Source of the DNA: JADLFV01 sp964471555
Lineage (GTDB): Bacteria; Planctomycetota; Phycisphaerae; Phycisphaerales; Phycisphaeraceae
Direction of reading: 5' to 3'
Assembly: GCA_964471555.1 (NCBI GenBank)
Contig: CAYYGM010000001.1
Location: 55,824 to 119,823 of the forward strand
Length of the DNA stretch: 64,000 nt
In this document: piece after piece, positions 30,052 through 37,649 of the stretch
Numbering within the stretch: the stretch's first letter is position 1
How the letters are laid out: each line of letters opens with the position of its first letter
Translations under genes and position numbers: made by a program
Notes under the pieces: generated by a model
Told to the model about the DNA's origin: nothing
Database searches by the model: none
Seen by the model: only the letters and a program-made list of their open reading frames with translations

Positions 30052-30615
30052 ATGAGTGAAAACGAACGAGCATCGGGCGGGCGCAACGTGTGCGTGTTCT
30101 GCGCCTCGTCGAATCACGTGGGGCCGCAGTTTTTCGAGGCGGCGCGGCGGCTGGGCACGATCATCGGGCAGCGCGGCGACACGTTGATCTGGGGCGGCGG
30201 GCGGGTGGGGCTGATGGGCGAAGTGGCGCGGGCGGTGCGGGCGGCAGGCGGACGCATCGTGGGCGTGATCCCTGAAAGCATGACCAGCGTTGAGATTGCG
30301 TTCCACGAAGCGGATGAGTTGATCGTGACCGAAACGATGCGGCAGCGCAAGGGGTTGATGGATGAGAAGGCGGATGCGTTTGTGGTGCTGCCGGGCGGGT
30401 TCGGGACTTTGGAGGAGTTATCGGAGATCATGGTGCTGCGGATTCTGGGCTATCACCATCGGCCGGTGGTGCTGGTGAACGCGCAGGGTTTTTACGATCC
30501 GCTGCTGAAACTGTTCGATCACTTTGTGGCAGCTAACTTTGCGCGTCCGAGCCATTTGGAGCACCTGCATGTGGTCCGCGAGCCGGAGCAGGCCTATGAT
30601 TACATAGATGGCTGA
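30052..30615 (+). CDS. LOG-family nucleoside 5'-monophosphate phosphoribohydrolase
   Basis: A 187-residue Rossmann-fold protein of the LOG (lysine decarboxylase-like, TIGR00730) family. These enzymes remove ribose 5'-phosphate from cytokinin nucleotides or from other purine monophosphates; they are not lysine decarboxylases. The two hallmark motifs are present: MRQRKGLMDEKADAF and PGGFGTLEELSE. GGGRVGLMGEVARAV is the nucleotide-binding loop. The ATG at 30052 is preferred over an in-frame GTG at 30043, because TATCGT lies seven bases before it. No obvious operon partner. Confidence 0.9.
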   Translation: MSENERASGGRNVCVFCASSNHVGPQFFEAARRLGTIIGQRGDTLIWGGGRVGLMGEVARAVRAAGGRIVGVIPESMTSVEIAFHEADELIVTETMRQRKGLMDEKADAFVVLPGGFGTLEELSEIMVLRILGYHHRPVVLVNAQGFYDPLLKLFDHFVAANFARPSHLEHLHVVREPEQAYDYIDG

Positions 30616-30796
30616 ACGTGATTCGTAGCATAGGTTCGGCAAACCCGGGACATGTGAATAGAGACTGTCAAGGATGGGGCCGCAAGACGGGGGCGCGGCG
30701 AGAGCGCGTTGATTTTCTGTTGCCAAAACGTGCATTCGGCCGACATTTGGACAGTTGACCAGGAGGGGTCATAGCGGTTTCGCCGCGGAGGCGCGC

Positions 30797-31000
30797 ATGA
30801 CCTGGCTACTTTATGTATTCGGTGTGTATCTGGCGGCCTGCTACCTGTGGGCCATGTACCTGGCGGTAAGGCTGTACACAGGAAAGCGGTTGCGCGTGCT
30901 GCTGTTCGGGGGGCGCGGGCAACAGGGCACGGGTGTGGAAGTACAGACGCCGCAACAGACGACGGCAGCAGTGCAATCGCAGCAACGGCGGGCGGCGTGA
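30797..31000 (+). CDS. Small single-helix membrane protein, unknown
   Basis: A 67-residue protein. One hydrophobic segment (TWLLYVFGVYLAACYLWAMYLAV) is followed by a basic stretch (RLYTGKRLRVLLFGGRG) and a Gln/Thr/Ala-rich tail. GGAGG six bases before the ATG at 30797 supports translation and this start. The tail would lie in the cytoplasm by the positive-inside rule. Function unknown. Confidence 0.6.
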   Translation: MTWLLYVFGVYLAACYLWAMYLAVRLYTGKRLRVLLFGGRGQQGTGVEVQTPQQTTAAVQSQQRRAA

Positions 31001-31084
31001 GACGGAGCAAAAAGGTGCGACGGGAGACGAACGCGAGGGCGACTCGCGTTTTTTTTTGAGCGTCCCACGATTTGAATGCGACCC

Positions 31085-31136
31085 GTTTAGCCGCCGAGCT
31101 TGCTCGGCGCTGTGCGAGCAAGCTTGCACGCTAAAC
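31085..31136. repeat. REP-like palindrome pair, family 1
   Basis: Two head-to-head copies: GTTTAGC with the stem GCCGAGC/GCTCGGC, then the mirror copy ending GCTAAAC. Same family as 24714, 33443, 45647 and 54509. Confidence 0.85.
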
Positions 31137-31231
31137 GGTGTGACGTTGTGATCATTTCGTGGATTGCGATATTTTGATTGTGAGCGCGAAAGGTCGCGGC
31201 GCTTCGCAGGCAAGCGGCGCGCTCTGCGCGA

Positions 31232-32341
31232 TCAAAGGCGGCGGACGCCGGTTTCCAGGACGGCCAGGATGGCGAGGATGACCAGGGCCTGGATGCCGAT
31301 GATCAGGGCCAGGTCGCCCTCGAGCCATCCGATGACCAGGCCGCTCATGCCGGTGGCCAGCACGCACAACCAGATGAGGCCGACCGCCCGTTGTTTGCTC
31401 AGGCCCAGGCGGACCAGGCGATGGGAGAAGTGATTCTGGTCGCCGCGGAAGGGACTGCGCCCGGCCAGCAGGCGCACGAGGGTGACGCTGAGCAGGTCGT
31501 AGAGCGGCACGGACATCATGACGATGGGCATGATGATGGCATGGGCGTGCAGTTCGGGTGAGAGCGGGTTGTAGTAGGTGGTGCGGACGGAGATGACGGC
31601 CATCAGTGTGCCGACGACCAGCGATCCGCCGTCACCCATGAAGAGGCGGGCGGGCGGCAGGTTGAACGCGAGGAATCCCAGCAGTGCTCCCGCCAGCAGA
31701 GCGCACAGGCCGGCCACGAACCATTGTCCGCCGGCCAGGGTGATGATCAGGTAAAGCCCCGCCAGGATCATGGCCACGCCGGCGCTGAGGCCGTCCATGT
31801 TGTCCAGGAAGTTGAAGGCGTTGATGATGAGGGTGATCCAGAGCACGCTCAGGGCGACGCTCAGCAGGTAGCCGCCGGCGCCGAGGTGGTCGAACTGATG
31901 GAGGATGCGCATGTCGGCCGCGATGGTGAGCAGGGCGGCGATCAGCATCATGACCAGCATCTTGGGCAGCGGCCCCAGGCGGACGCGGTCGTCGATCAAT
32001 CCAAGCAGGTGAATGATCAACAGGGCGCCCAGGAGGATGGCGGCGTTGAAGGTTTCGCTTTGCAGGCCGGGCAGGTAACGGGCGACGTCGTGCGGCCAGA
32101 CTTGCTTCGGCAGCAGCCAGGCAGCGACGATCAGTGCCGCCAGAGGCCAGGTGACCGCCCAGAAGATGGCGACGCCGCCGGTGTTGGCCACGGCTCGTTC
32201 GTGTTGTTTGTGAGCTTCGCTGCCGCTGCGGTCGAGCCAGCCGGCCCGCGTGCTCAGCAGCAGGACAATGGCGCACAGCGACACACATAACAGCAATCCT
32301 ACGCCGATCAGCGACAGCACCACCAGCAGCATGAGCAGCAT
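31232..32341 (-). CDS. Undecaprenyl-phosphate glycosyl-1-phosphate transferase (WecA/MraY family)
   Basis: A 369-residue polytopic membrane enzyme transferring a sugar 1-phosphate to a polyprenyl phosphate carrier. This starts synthesis of O-antigen, teichoic acid or another cell-envelope glycan. The family motifs appear: NTGGVAIFWA near the N-terminus, INAFNFLDNMDGLSAG (Asp-rich catalytic loop), FMGDGGSLVVGTL, and the cytoplasmic RSPFRGDQNHFSHRLVRLG His-rich motif typical of WecA-like enzymes. About ten to eleven hydrophobic segments are present. The HFSHR motif argues against MraY proper. No O-antigen cluster is adjacent. Confidence 0.88.
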   Translation of the reverse strand: MLLMLLVVLSLIGVGLLLCVSLCAIVLLLSTRAGWLDRSGSEAHKQHERAVANTGGVAIFWAVTWPLAALIVAAWLLPKQVWPHDVARYLPGLQSETFNAAILLGALLIIHLLGLIDDRVRLGPLPKMLVMMLIAALLTIAADMRILHQFDHLGAGGYLLSVALSVLWITLIINAFNFLDNMDGLSAGVAMILAGLYLIITLAGGQWFVAGLCALLAGALLGFLAFNLPPARLFMGDGGSLVVGTLMAVISVRTTYYNPLSPELHAHAIIMPIVMMSVPLYDLLSVTLVRLLAGRSPFRGDQNHFSHRLVRLGLSKQRAVGLIWLCVLATGMSGLVIGWLEGDLALIIGIQALVILAILAVLETGVRRL

Positions 32342-32417
32342 GGCGGTAGTTTAATGCAAACGCGGGGAGCCGGCCCTTCGCGGGGCTCAGGGCTCGGCGT
32401 TGTTTGGTGATGTCCTG

Positions 32418-33401
32418 TCAGTCGCCCAGCACGTAGGCGAAGATCAGGGGGGCGACGATGCTGGCGTCGGACTGGATCATGAACTTGGGCGTATCGACAT
32501 CCAGTTTGCCCCAGGTGATCTTTTCGTTGGGCACCGCGCCGCTGTAGCCGCCGTAGCTGGTGACGGCGTCGGAGATCTGGCAGAAATAGCCCCAGAAGGG
32601 CGTGTCTTCCCATTCCAGATCCTGGATCAACATGGGCACGACACAGATGGGGAAGTCGCCCGCGATGCCGCCGCCGATCTGAAAGAAGCCGATGGAGGGT
32701 TTGCCCGTGTCCTTGTTGCAGTTTTTCTGATACCAGTCGGCCAGCATGACCATGGCCTCGGTGCCCAGGCGCATACAGCGGTGCTCTTCGATTTTGCGTT
32801 TCATGGTCCAGGCGGCGAACATGTTGCCCATGGTTGAATCTTCCCAGCCGGGCGTGATGATGGGAATGTTTTTGGCCTTGGCGGCCAGCATCCAGGAATC
32901 TTCTTTGGGAAGCTGGAAGTGCTGCTCGATATCGCTTTGGCCGAGGATTTCCCAGAAGTACTGATAGGGGAAGCGGCGGGTGTTGTTTTTGACCGCTTCG
33001 TCCCACAGGTCAAACATGCGGTTCTCGACGTGGCGCATGACGTTTTCGGGGATGCAGGTGTCGGTCACGCGGTTCATGCCGCGGTCGTAGAGAGCCTTTT
33101 CGTCGGCGGCGCTGAGCGCCCGCCAGTTGGGGCAGTGTTCGTACTCGTTGCCGGCCAGCAGGGTGAACACGTCCTCTTCCAGGTTGGCCCCGGTGCAGGT
33201 GATGGCATGCACCTTGTCCTGCATGATCATGCGCGACAGGATGCGGCCGATGCGGGCGGTGGACATGGCCCCGGCCAGGGTGATCATCATTTTGCCCCCG
33301 GCCGCCAGGTGCGCTTCGTAAGCCTTGGCGGCAGCGACGGTTTCGCGGGCGTTGAAGTGCAGATAGTGACGATCGAGAAATTCACGGACCGGCGAAGGCA
33401 T
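32418..33401 (-). CDS. Deoxyhypusine synthase-family protein
   Basis: A 327-residue member of the deoxyhypusine/homospermidine synthase family, NAD-dependent enzymes that transfer an aminobutyl group from spermidine. Visible family features are MITLAGAMSTARIGRILSRMI, ITCTGANLEEDVF, the active-site stretch EKITWGKLD with the lysine that forms the enamine intermediate in eukaryotic enzymes, and DASIVAPLIFA. Bacteria lack eIF5A, so the acceptor is probably putrescine (homospermidine) or another amine or protein. The ATG at 33401 has AGGGAG nine bases upstream; an ATG three codons earlier directly abuts that motif. It sits beside a REP pair. Confidence 0.88.
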   Translation of the reverse strand: MPSPVREFLDRHYLHFNARETVAAAKAYEAHLAAGGKMMITLAGAMSTARIGRILSRMIMQDKVHAITCTGANLEEDVFTLLAGNEYEHCPNWRALSAADEKALYDRGMNRVTDTCIPENVMRHVENRMFDLWDEAVKNNTRRFPYQYFWEILGQSDIEQHFQLPKEDSWMLAAKAKNIPIITPGWEDSTMGNMFAAWTMKRKIEEHRCMRLGTEAMVMLADWYQKNCNKDTGKPSIGFFQIGGGIAGDFPICVVPMLIQDLEWEDTPFWGYFCQISDAVTSYGGYSGAVPNEKITWGKLDVDTPKFMIQSDASIVAPLIFAYVLGD

Positions 33402-33442
33402 TGGAATCATCTCCCTATGTCGCGGTGGATAGCGCTCGCACC

Positions 33443-33517
33443 GTTTAGCGGCGGAGCTTGCTCCGCCATGGTTGATCATTCATACAGGGCATGGGCGAGC
33501 AAGCTCGCCCGCTAAAC
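33443..33517. repeat. REP-like palindrome pair, family 1
   Basis: Head-to-head copies: GTTTAGC with stem GGCGGAGC/GCTCCGCC, and the mirror copy GGGCGAGC/GCTCGCCC ending GCTAAAC. It lies between the deoxyhypusine synthase-like gene and dapB. Confidence 0.85.
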
Positions 33518-33529
33518 ACATCCACGTTT

Positions 33530-34327
33530 TCACAATCCCAGCACCTGACGCATCGCGTGGCGGCCCGGCGCTTTGTCCGCGATCCAGCGGGCGGCCTGCA
33601 ACGCGCCTTTGACATAACTGTCGCGGCTGGTCGATACGTGCGTCAACTCCAACCGCTCGCCCTCGGCCGCGAAATAGATCGTGTGCTGGCCGGCCAGGTC
33701 GCCGAGGCGCAGGGCCTGGATGGTGATCTCGTTCTTCTTCCGGGGGCATTGTGGGCCGTGACGTTGCAGCACCACGTCCTTGTCGAAGTCGCGCCCGGTG
33801 GCGGTGCAGAGTGTGCGGGCCAGGCTCAGGGCGGTGCCGGATGGCGCATCGTGCTTGCCGCGATGGTGGGCCTCGAGGATTTCGATGTCGTAGTCGCTGC
33901 CCAGCAGCGGGGCTGCCTGCCGCAGCAGGCCGTGCAGCACGTTGACCACCAGGCTGAAGTTGCTCTCCCAGATGACGGGGATGCTCTTGGCCGCCTCGTC
34001 GAGCTTCTGCTGATCGGCGGCGGTCAGTCCGGTAATCCCGCAGACCAGGGCCAGCTTGTGCTTGCGGCACAATTCGATGGTGGCTGACAGGGCGGAAGCG
34101 GCGCTGAAATCAATCAGCACGCGGGCTTCGGCATCGGGCGGGATCTGGCTGCTGATAGCCACCCCGTTGGCAGCCACACCCGCCAGGGTTCCCGCGTCCT
34201 GGCCCATCTGCGGGCAGTCGGCACGCTCCAGGGCGGCAACCACCTTCAGGTCCACCGTCGCGGCCGCCAGGGCGATCAATCGCCGGCCCATGCGTCCGGC
34301 TGCACCGTTTATGACGATTCCGATCAT
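33530..34327 (-). CDS. dapB: 4-hydroxy-tetrahydrodipicolinate reductase
   Basis: A 265-residue enzyme of the lysine/diaminopimelate pathway, reducing the dapA product with NAD(P)H. The N-terminal nucleotide site is IVINGAAGRMGRRLIALA. DFSAASAL and VCGITGLTAADQQKL follow, then the catalytic block EILEAHHRGKHDAPSGTAL (His-His and the Lys/Ser-Gly-Thr substrate contacts). The ATG at 34327 starts the Rossmann strand directly. A much longer open frame runs upstream but is antisense to the TPR gene and is not part of this protein. It is divergent from the TPR gene with 66 bp between starts. Confidence 0.93.
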   Translation of the reverse strand: MIGIVINGAAGRMGRRLIALAAATVDLKVVAALERADCPQMGQDAGTLAGVAANGVAISSQIPPDAEARVLIDFSAASALSATIELCRKHKLALVCGITGLTAADQQKLDEAAKSIPVIWESNFSLVVNVLHGLLRQAAPLLGSDYDIEILEAHHRGKHDAPSGTALSLARTLCTATGRDFDKDVVLQRHGPQCPRKKNEITIQALRLGDLAGQHTIYFAAEGERLELTHVSTSRDSYVKGALQAARWIADKAPGRHAMRQVLGL

Positions 34328-34380
34328 GGCTGCGACCTTATTCTCAGTCCGTCCGGGAAGCAAGCCAGCGGCGGGTCGGC

Positions 34381-34386
34381 TAGAAT
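34381..34386 (+). promoter_or_regulatory. -10 box for a leaderless transcript
   Basis: TAGAAT lies 7 nt before the ATG of the TPR protein at 34394. Confidence 0.5.
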
Positions 34387-34393
34387 TGGAACC

Positions 34394-35950
34394 ATGGGCT
34401 TTTTGGACAAATTCAAAGGTAAGGGCAAATCGAGCACCCCGGAAACCGCCGCGGGCGGCGCTGGCGAAGCTGGTGGCGGCGGTAATGGTTCGGCCGACGC
34501 TTCCGGAGGTTTCAAGCCGGACCCACGCAAGGCCCGCAAGTTCTTCGAGTACGGTCAAACCACCGCCGACTCGGGCAACTTCGACTACTCCATTGAGTGC
34601 TACATCAACGGCTTGCGTCACGAGCCGGAGTCCATGCCCCAGCACGAAGCGCTTTACGAGGTCGCCAAACGCCGCAAGGTCAAAGGCGGCAAGCCGGCCG
34701 GTTTCGGTGAGAAGCACAAGTCGCTGGGCCCGCGCCCGGTGGACAAGATGCTCCAGATGGAAAAGATCTGGGCCAAGGACATCCTCAACGCCTCGGCCAT
34801 GCTCGACTTCTTCGCCGAAGCCGTTGAAGCCGTTGACAAGCACCCCGACCTGAAGAACCTCGCCGAAGTCGCCTACTGGATCGGCGGCATCCTGCTGGAC
34901 AACCTGGCCACGGTCAAGCGTCCCAAGCCCATGCTGATCAAAGCCCGCGACCTGTTCGTGCGCATCGAGGCTTTCGACAAGGCGGTGGACGCCTGCCGTC
35001 GAGCTTTGGCCCATGATCCGAACAACAACGACCTGATGCAGGAACTGAAGCAGTTGGAAGCCTCCAACGCCATGCAGGCCGGCGGCTACAACAAGACCAG
35101 CGCCGAAGAGGGCGGCTTCCGCCAGTTCGTGCGCGACGCCAGCAAGCAGCAGGCCCTGGAGCAGGACGACACGATTTCCAAGACCGCCTCCATGGTCGAC
35201 CAGATCATCGAGCGCCGCCGGGCTGAGTACGAAGAGGATCCCGAAGACCTCGACCGCATGCTCAAGCTGGTCAATGCCCTGGTGCAGAAAGAAACGGACG
35301 CGGAGGAAAACGAAGCGATCCGGATGCTGGATGCCGCCTTCGAGGAGACCAGCAGCTACCGCTTCAAGGTCCGGGCCGGCGACATCCGCATGAAGCAGAT
35401 GAACCGCGGCCTGCGCGCCCTTCGCCATCAGCTCAAGGAAAATCCCGACGACGAGCAGCTCAGGCAGCAGTTCGAGCAGCGCCGCCGCGAACAGTTGGCC
35501 TTCGAGTTGGCGGAGTACACCGAGCGGGTCAAGAACTATCCCACCGACCTGGCCATCCGCTTCGAGCTGGGCCTGCGTCTGTATCTGAGCGGCCAGATCG
35601 ACGAAGCCATCGGCGCCTTCCAGCAGGCCAAGGCGGAACCCAAGCACCGCTCGATTTCGCACGCCTACCTCGGGCAATGCTATCTGCAGAAGGACTGGCT
35701 GGACGAGGCCATCGGCACCCTCGAGGACGGCCTGGCCCAACATCCGGTCAAGAGCGACCGCCAGGGCCTCGAACTGCAATACATGCTGATGAACGCTTAC
35801 GAAAAATCAGCCGAACGCAGCAACAACCTCGAACACGCCCAGAAAGCCCGCGAGATCGGCTCTTCCATCCTGCAGACCAACATCAACTACCGCGATATCC
35901 GCGACCGCGTGGAAAAAGTCCGGGCCCTGGTCGATCGCCTGAACGGATGA
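34394..35950 (+). CDS. Tetratricopeptide-repeat protein, unknown
   Basis: A 518-residue soluble protein with no signal peptide. A basic N-terminus (MGFLDKFKGKGKS) and a Gly/Ala-rich linker precede TPR-type helical pairs: FFEYGQTTADSGNFDYSIECYINGLRHEP (residues ~50-80), ARDLFVRIEAFDKAVDACRRALAHDPNN (~185-215), and ELGLRLYLSGQIDEAIGAFQQAKAEPKHRS with AYLGQCYLQKDWLDEAIGTLEDGL (~395-460). The middle is rich in charged coiled-coil. TPR proteins serve as scaffolds; its partners are not shown. A TAGAAT box seven bases upstream and no Shine-Dalgarno suggest leaderless translation. It is followed 12 bp later by the inverted heptamer arrays before kdsB. Confidence 0.8.
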   Translation: MGFLDKFKGKGKSSTPETAAGGAGEAGGGGNGSADASGGFKPDPRKARKFFEYGQTTADSGNFDYSIECYINGLRHEPESMPQHEALYEVAKRRKVKGGKPAGFGEKHKSLGPRPVDKMLQMEKIWAKDILNASAMLDFFAEAVEAVDKHPDLKNLAEVAYWIGGILLDNLATVKRPKPMLIKARDLFVRIEAFDKAVDACRRALAHDPNNNDLMQELKQLEASNAMQAGGYNKTSAEEGGFRQFVRDASKQQALEQDDTISKTASMVDQIIERRRAEYEEDPEDLDRMLKLVNALVQKETDAEENEAIRMLDAAFEETSSYRFKVRAGDIRMKQMNRGLRALRHQLKENPDDEQLRQQFEQRRREQLAFELAEYTERVKNYPTDLAIRFELGLRLYLSGQIDEAIGAFQQAKAEPKHRSISHAYLGQCYLQKDWLDEAIGTLEDGLAQHPVKSDRQGLELQYMLMNAYEKSAERSNNLEHAQKAREIGSSILQTNINYRDIRDRVEKVRALVDRLNG

Positions 35951-35961
35951 GCGGGGATTCG

Positions 35962-35996
35962 ATTTTCAATTTTTGATTGAGGATTTTTGATTGCCG
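35962..35996. repeat. Heptanucleotide array, unit ATTTTTG
   Basis: Five consecutive 7-nt units (ATTTTCA, ATTTTTG, ATTGAGG, ATTTTTG, ATTGCCG) just after the TPR gene. It is the inverted partner of 36042-36076. Confidence 0.85.
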
Positions 35997-36041
35997 AACC
36001 ATTCCGGCAAGGGACGATTTCACAGATGACCGCTGACAGCA

Positions 36042-36076
36042 ATCAATCAAAAATCCTCAATCCAAAATCACAAATG
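36042..36076. repeat. Heptanucleotide array ending in the kdsB start codon
   Basis: Five consecutive 7-nt units (ATCAATC, AAAAATC, CTCAATC, CAAAATC, ACAAATG). The last unit supplies the ATG of kdsB at 36074. Confidence 0.85.
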
Positions 36077-36814
36077 GCTTTAGCCATTATTCCCGCCCGC
36101 TTCGCCTCCGTGCGCTTTCCCGGCAAGCCGCTGGCGGACGACACCGGCAAAACGCTCATCCAGCACGTGGTCGAGAACACCCAACGCGCCCCGCTGATCG
36201 AGCGCGTGGTGGTGGCTACCGATGACCAGCGCATCTTCGATGCCGTCAAGTCCTTCGGCGGCGAAGTGGTGATGACCGGCGAACATCCCAACGGCACCAG
36301 CCGCATCGCCGAGGCCGTGCAGATCCTGCACACCGCCCACGAGTTGATCCTCAACGTGCAGGGCGATGAGCCGGAGATCGAGCCCGACGTGATCGACTCG
36401 CTGATCGACGGCCTGGCCCGCGATCCGTCATCCGACATGGCCACGCTCTACTCGCGCTTCGCCGAGGGCGAGGATCCCGCGAATCCCAACATCGTCAAAG
36501 TGGTCATGGACCAGCACAACCACGCCATCTATTTCTCACGCAGTCTCATTCCCTTCACCCGAGACCCGAGTCCCGAAACCCGATACCCGATCTTCAAGCA
36601 CCCCGGCCTGTACGCCTATCGCCGCAGTTTTCTGCTGCACTATCCGCAGCTTTCACCCACGCCGCTGGAGCAGGCGGAGAAGCTCGAGCAGTTGCGCGTG
36701 ATCGAGCACGGCTTCAAGATCGCCCTGATCCCCGCCATCGCCCCCCACCCCGGCATCGATACCCCCGAGCAGTACCAGGCGTTCGTGAAGCGCTACCAAT
36801 CGCGCCGCGCGTGA
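36074..36814 (+). CDS. kdsB: 3-deoxy-manno-octulosonate cytidylyltransferase
   Basis: A 246-residue enzyme activating Kdo with CTP for lipopolysaccharide synthesis, implying an LPS-type outer membrane. The nucleotide-binding start IIPARFASVRFPGKPL is diagnostic. VATDDQRI, MTGEHPNGTSRIAEA, NVQGDEPEIEP and HPGLYAYRRSFL follow in family order. The ATG at 36074 gives the normal N-terminus (MALAIIPARF). An upstream in-frame ATG at 36026 would add residues encoded by a repeat array. A five-unit heptamer array (36557-36591) encodes the loop FTRDPSPETRYPIF, which varies in the family. No Shine-Dalgarno is visible. Confidence 0.92.
   Translation: MALAIIPARFASVRFPGKPLADDTGKTLIQHVVENTQRAPLIERVVVATDDQRIFDAVKSFGGEVVMTGEHPNGTSRIAEAVQILHTAHELILNVQGDEPEIEPDVIDSLIDGLARDPSSDMATLYSRFAEGEDPANPNIVKVVMDQHNHAIYFSRSLIPFTRDPSPETRYPIFKHPGLYAYRRSFLLHYPQLSPTPLEQAEKLEQLRVIEHGFKIALIPAIAPHPGIDTPEQYQAFVKRYQSRRA
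36557..36591. repeat. Heptanucleotide array inside kdsB, unit ACCCGAN
   Basis: Five units (two ACCCGAG, TCCCGAA, two ACCCGAT) within the coding sequence, in a surface loop between conserved motifs. The same word family recurs in mutL at 46961. Confidence 0.85.
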
Positions 36815-36836
36815 TGAACCCTCGCCTTAGCCCCAA

Positions 36837-36930
36837 GGCCGCTCCGCTTCAGCGGAGCGTGGTCAACGCCCCGAATGACACTCACTTACGCACTCGCGCA
36901 TCGCCCGCACGCCCCGGTGAACCGGGGCGG
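36837..36930. repeat. REP-like palindrome pair, family 2
   Basis: CGCTCCGCTTCAGCGGAGCG and CGCCCCGGTGAACCGGGGCG, two palindromes about 50 bp apart. The same pair occurs inverted at 41670-41723 with compensating stem changes. Confidence 0.8.
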
Positions 36931-36982
36931 CCTCGCCCCTGCACCCATTGAATGCTTGTTCCGCTTCCCCCCGTTACTCGCT

Positions 36983-37528
36983 TCACCAGGTTTTGATTTC
37001 AACCCGCTCCAGCACTTCCCCGTGCAGTTCGTTCATGCGCTGGACCAGATCCTTGAGCGTGGCAGAGCGACCTTCATTGCGTTCGCGCTCGCTGAGATAC
37101 TGGGCCAAAGCGCCCATGTACTGTGTGGCATTGAGCTGCGACAATAACAGGGTGCGTTCGAACTCATCGCCGAACAATAGTTTTTTGCTGGTATCGGTGG
37201 CGATGATGCTGCGGGCGTCAGCCTCCGCGGCCGGCAGGTCCGTTACGTCCAGTCGCAACTGCGGATCGGCTGCTGCCATGTCCTCGAGGTCTTTTTTCGC
37301 CTGTCGGGACGCCTCCGCAATCGCCACCACCACGGCCCGAGTCGATTCGCTGGACTTGCGCAATATGAACAGTCCATCGACGTTGGCCTCGTCCTTGACC
37401 ACGCTGTAAAGCAGGCTGTAGCCGACAATCATGTCGCGGTCCGGCGTGTTGTCGGGCAGAGGTTTGTTGGCTGCGCATCCAGCGAGCATCAGTGCCGCCA
37501 CAGCCATGATGGCCAACGGATATCTCAT
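36983..37528 (-). CDS. Lipoprotein, unknown
   Basis: A 181-residue protein with a lipoprotein signal (MRYPLAIMAVAALMLAGC, lipobox LAGC), so it is lipid-anchored in a membrane. The mature part is mostly helical and charged; no known domain is recognised. A conserved-looking core is DRDMIVGYSLLYSVVKDEANVDGLFILRK. The start at 37528 follows a TACAAT box by exactly six bases and no Shine-Dalgarno is present. The genes on either side are unrelated. Confidence 0.7.
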   Translation of the reverse strand: MRYPLAIMAVAALMLAGCAANKPLPDNTPDRDMIVGYSLLYSVVKDEANVDGLFILRKSSESTRAVVVAIAEASRQAKKDLEDMAAADPQLRLDVTDLPAAEADARSIIATDTSKKLLFGDEFERTLLLSQLNATQYMGALAQYLSERERNEGRSATLKDLVQRMNELHGEVLERVEIKTW

Positions 37529-37534
37529 GCCCGG

Positions 37535-37540
37535 ATTGTA
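37535..37540 (-). promoter_or_regulatory. -10 box for a leaderless transcript
   Basis: TACAAT (minus strand) lies 6 nt before the ATG at 37528. Confidence 0.55.
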
Positions 37541-37649
37541 GTGCCACAACCTCTCCCCGGCACGCCCAGCCGCCCACCCTTCGGTACCACCCCATGATGT
37601 CAGTCGCCGCCCTGGAAGTTGGGCGCCCAGGAGCGTTCCCGGGTGGAGG

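Noticed and set aside
34328..35779. Upstream in-frame extension of dapB
   Set aside because: It is antisense to the TPR gene. DapB begins normally at 34327 with the Rossmann strand.
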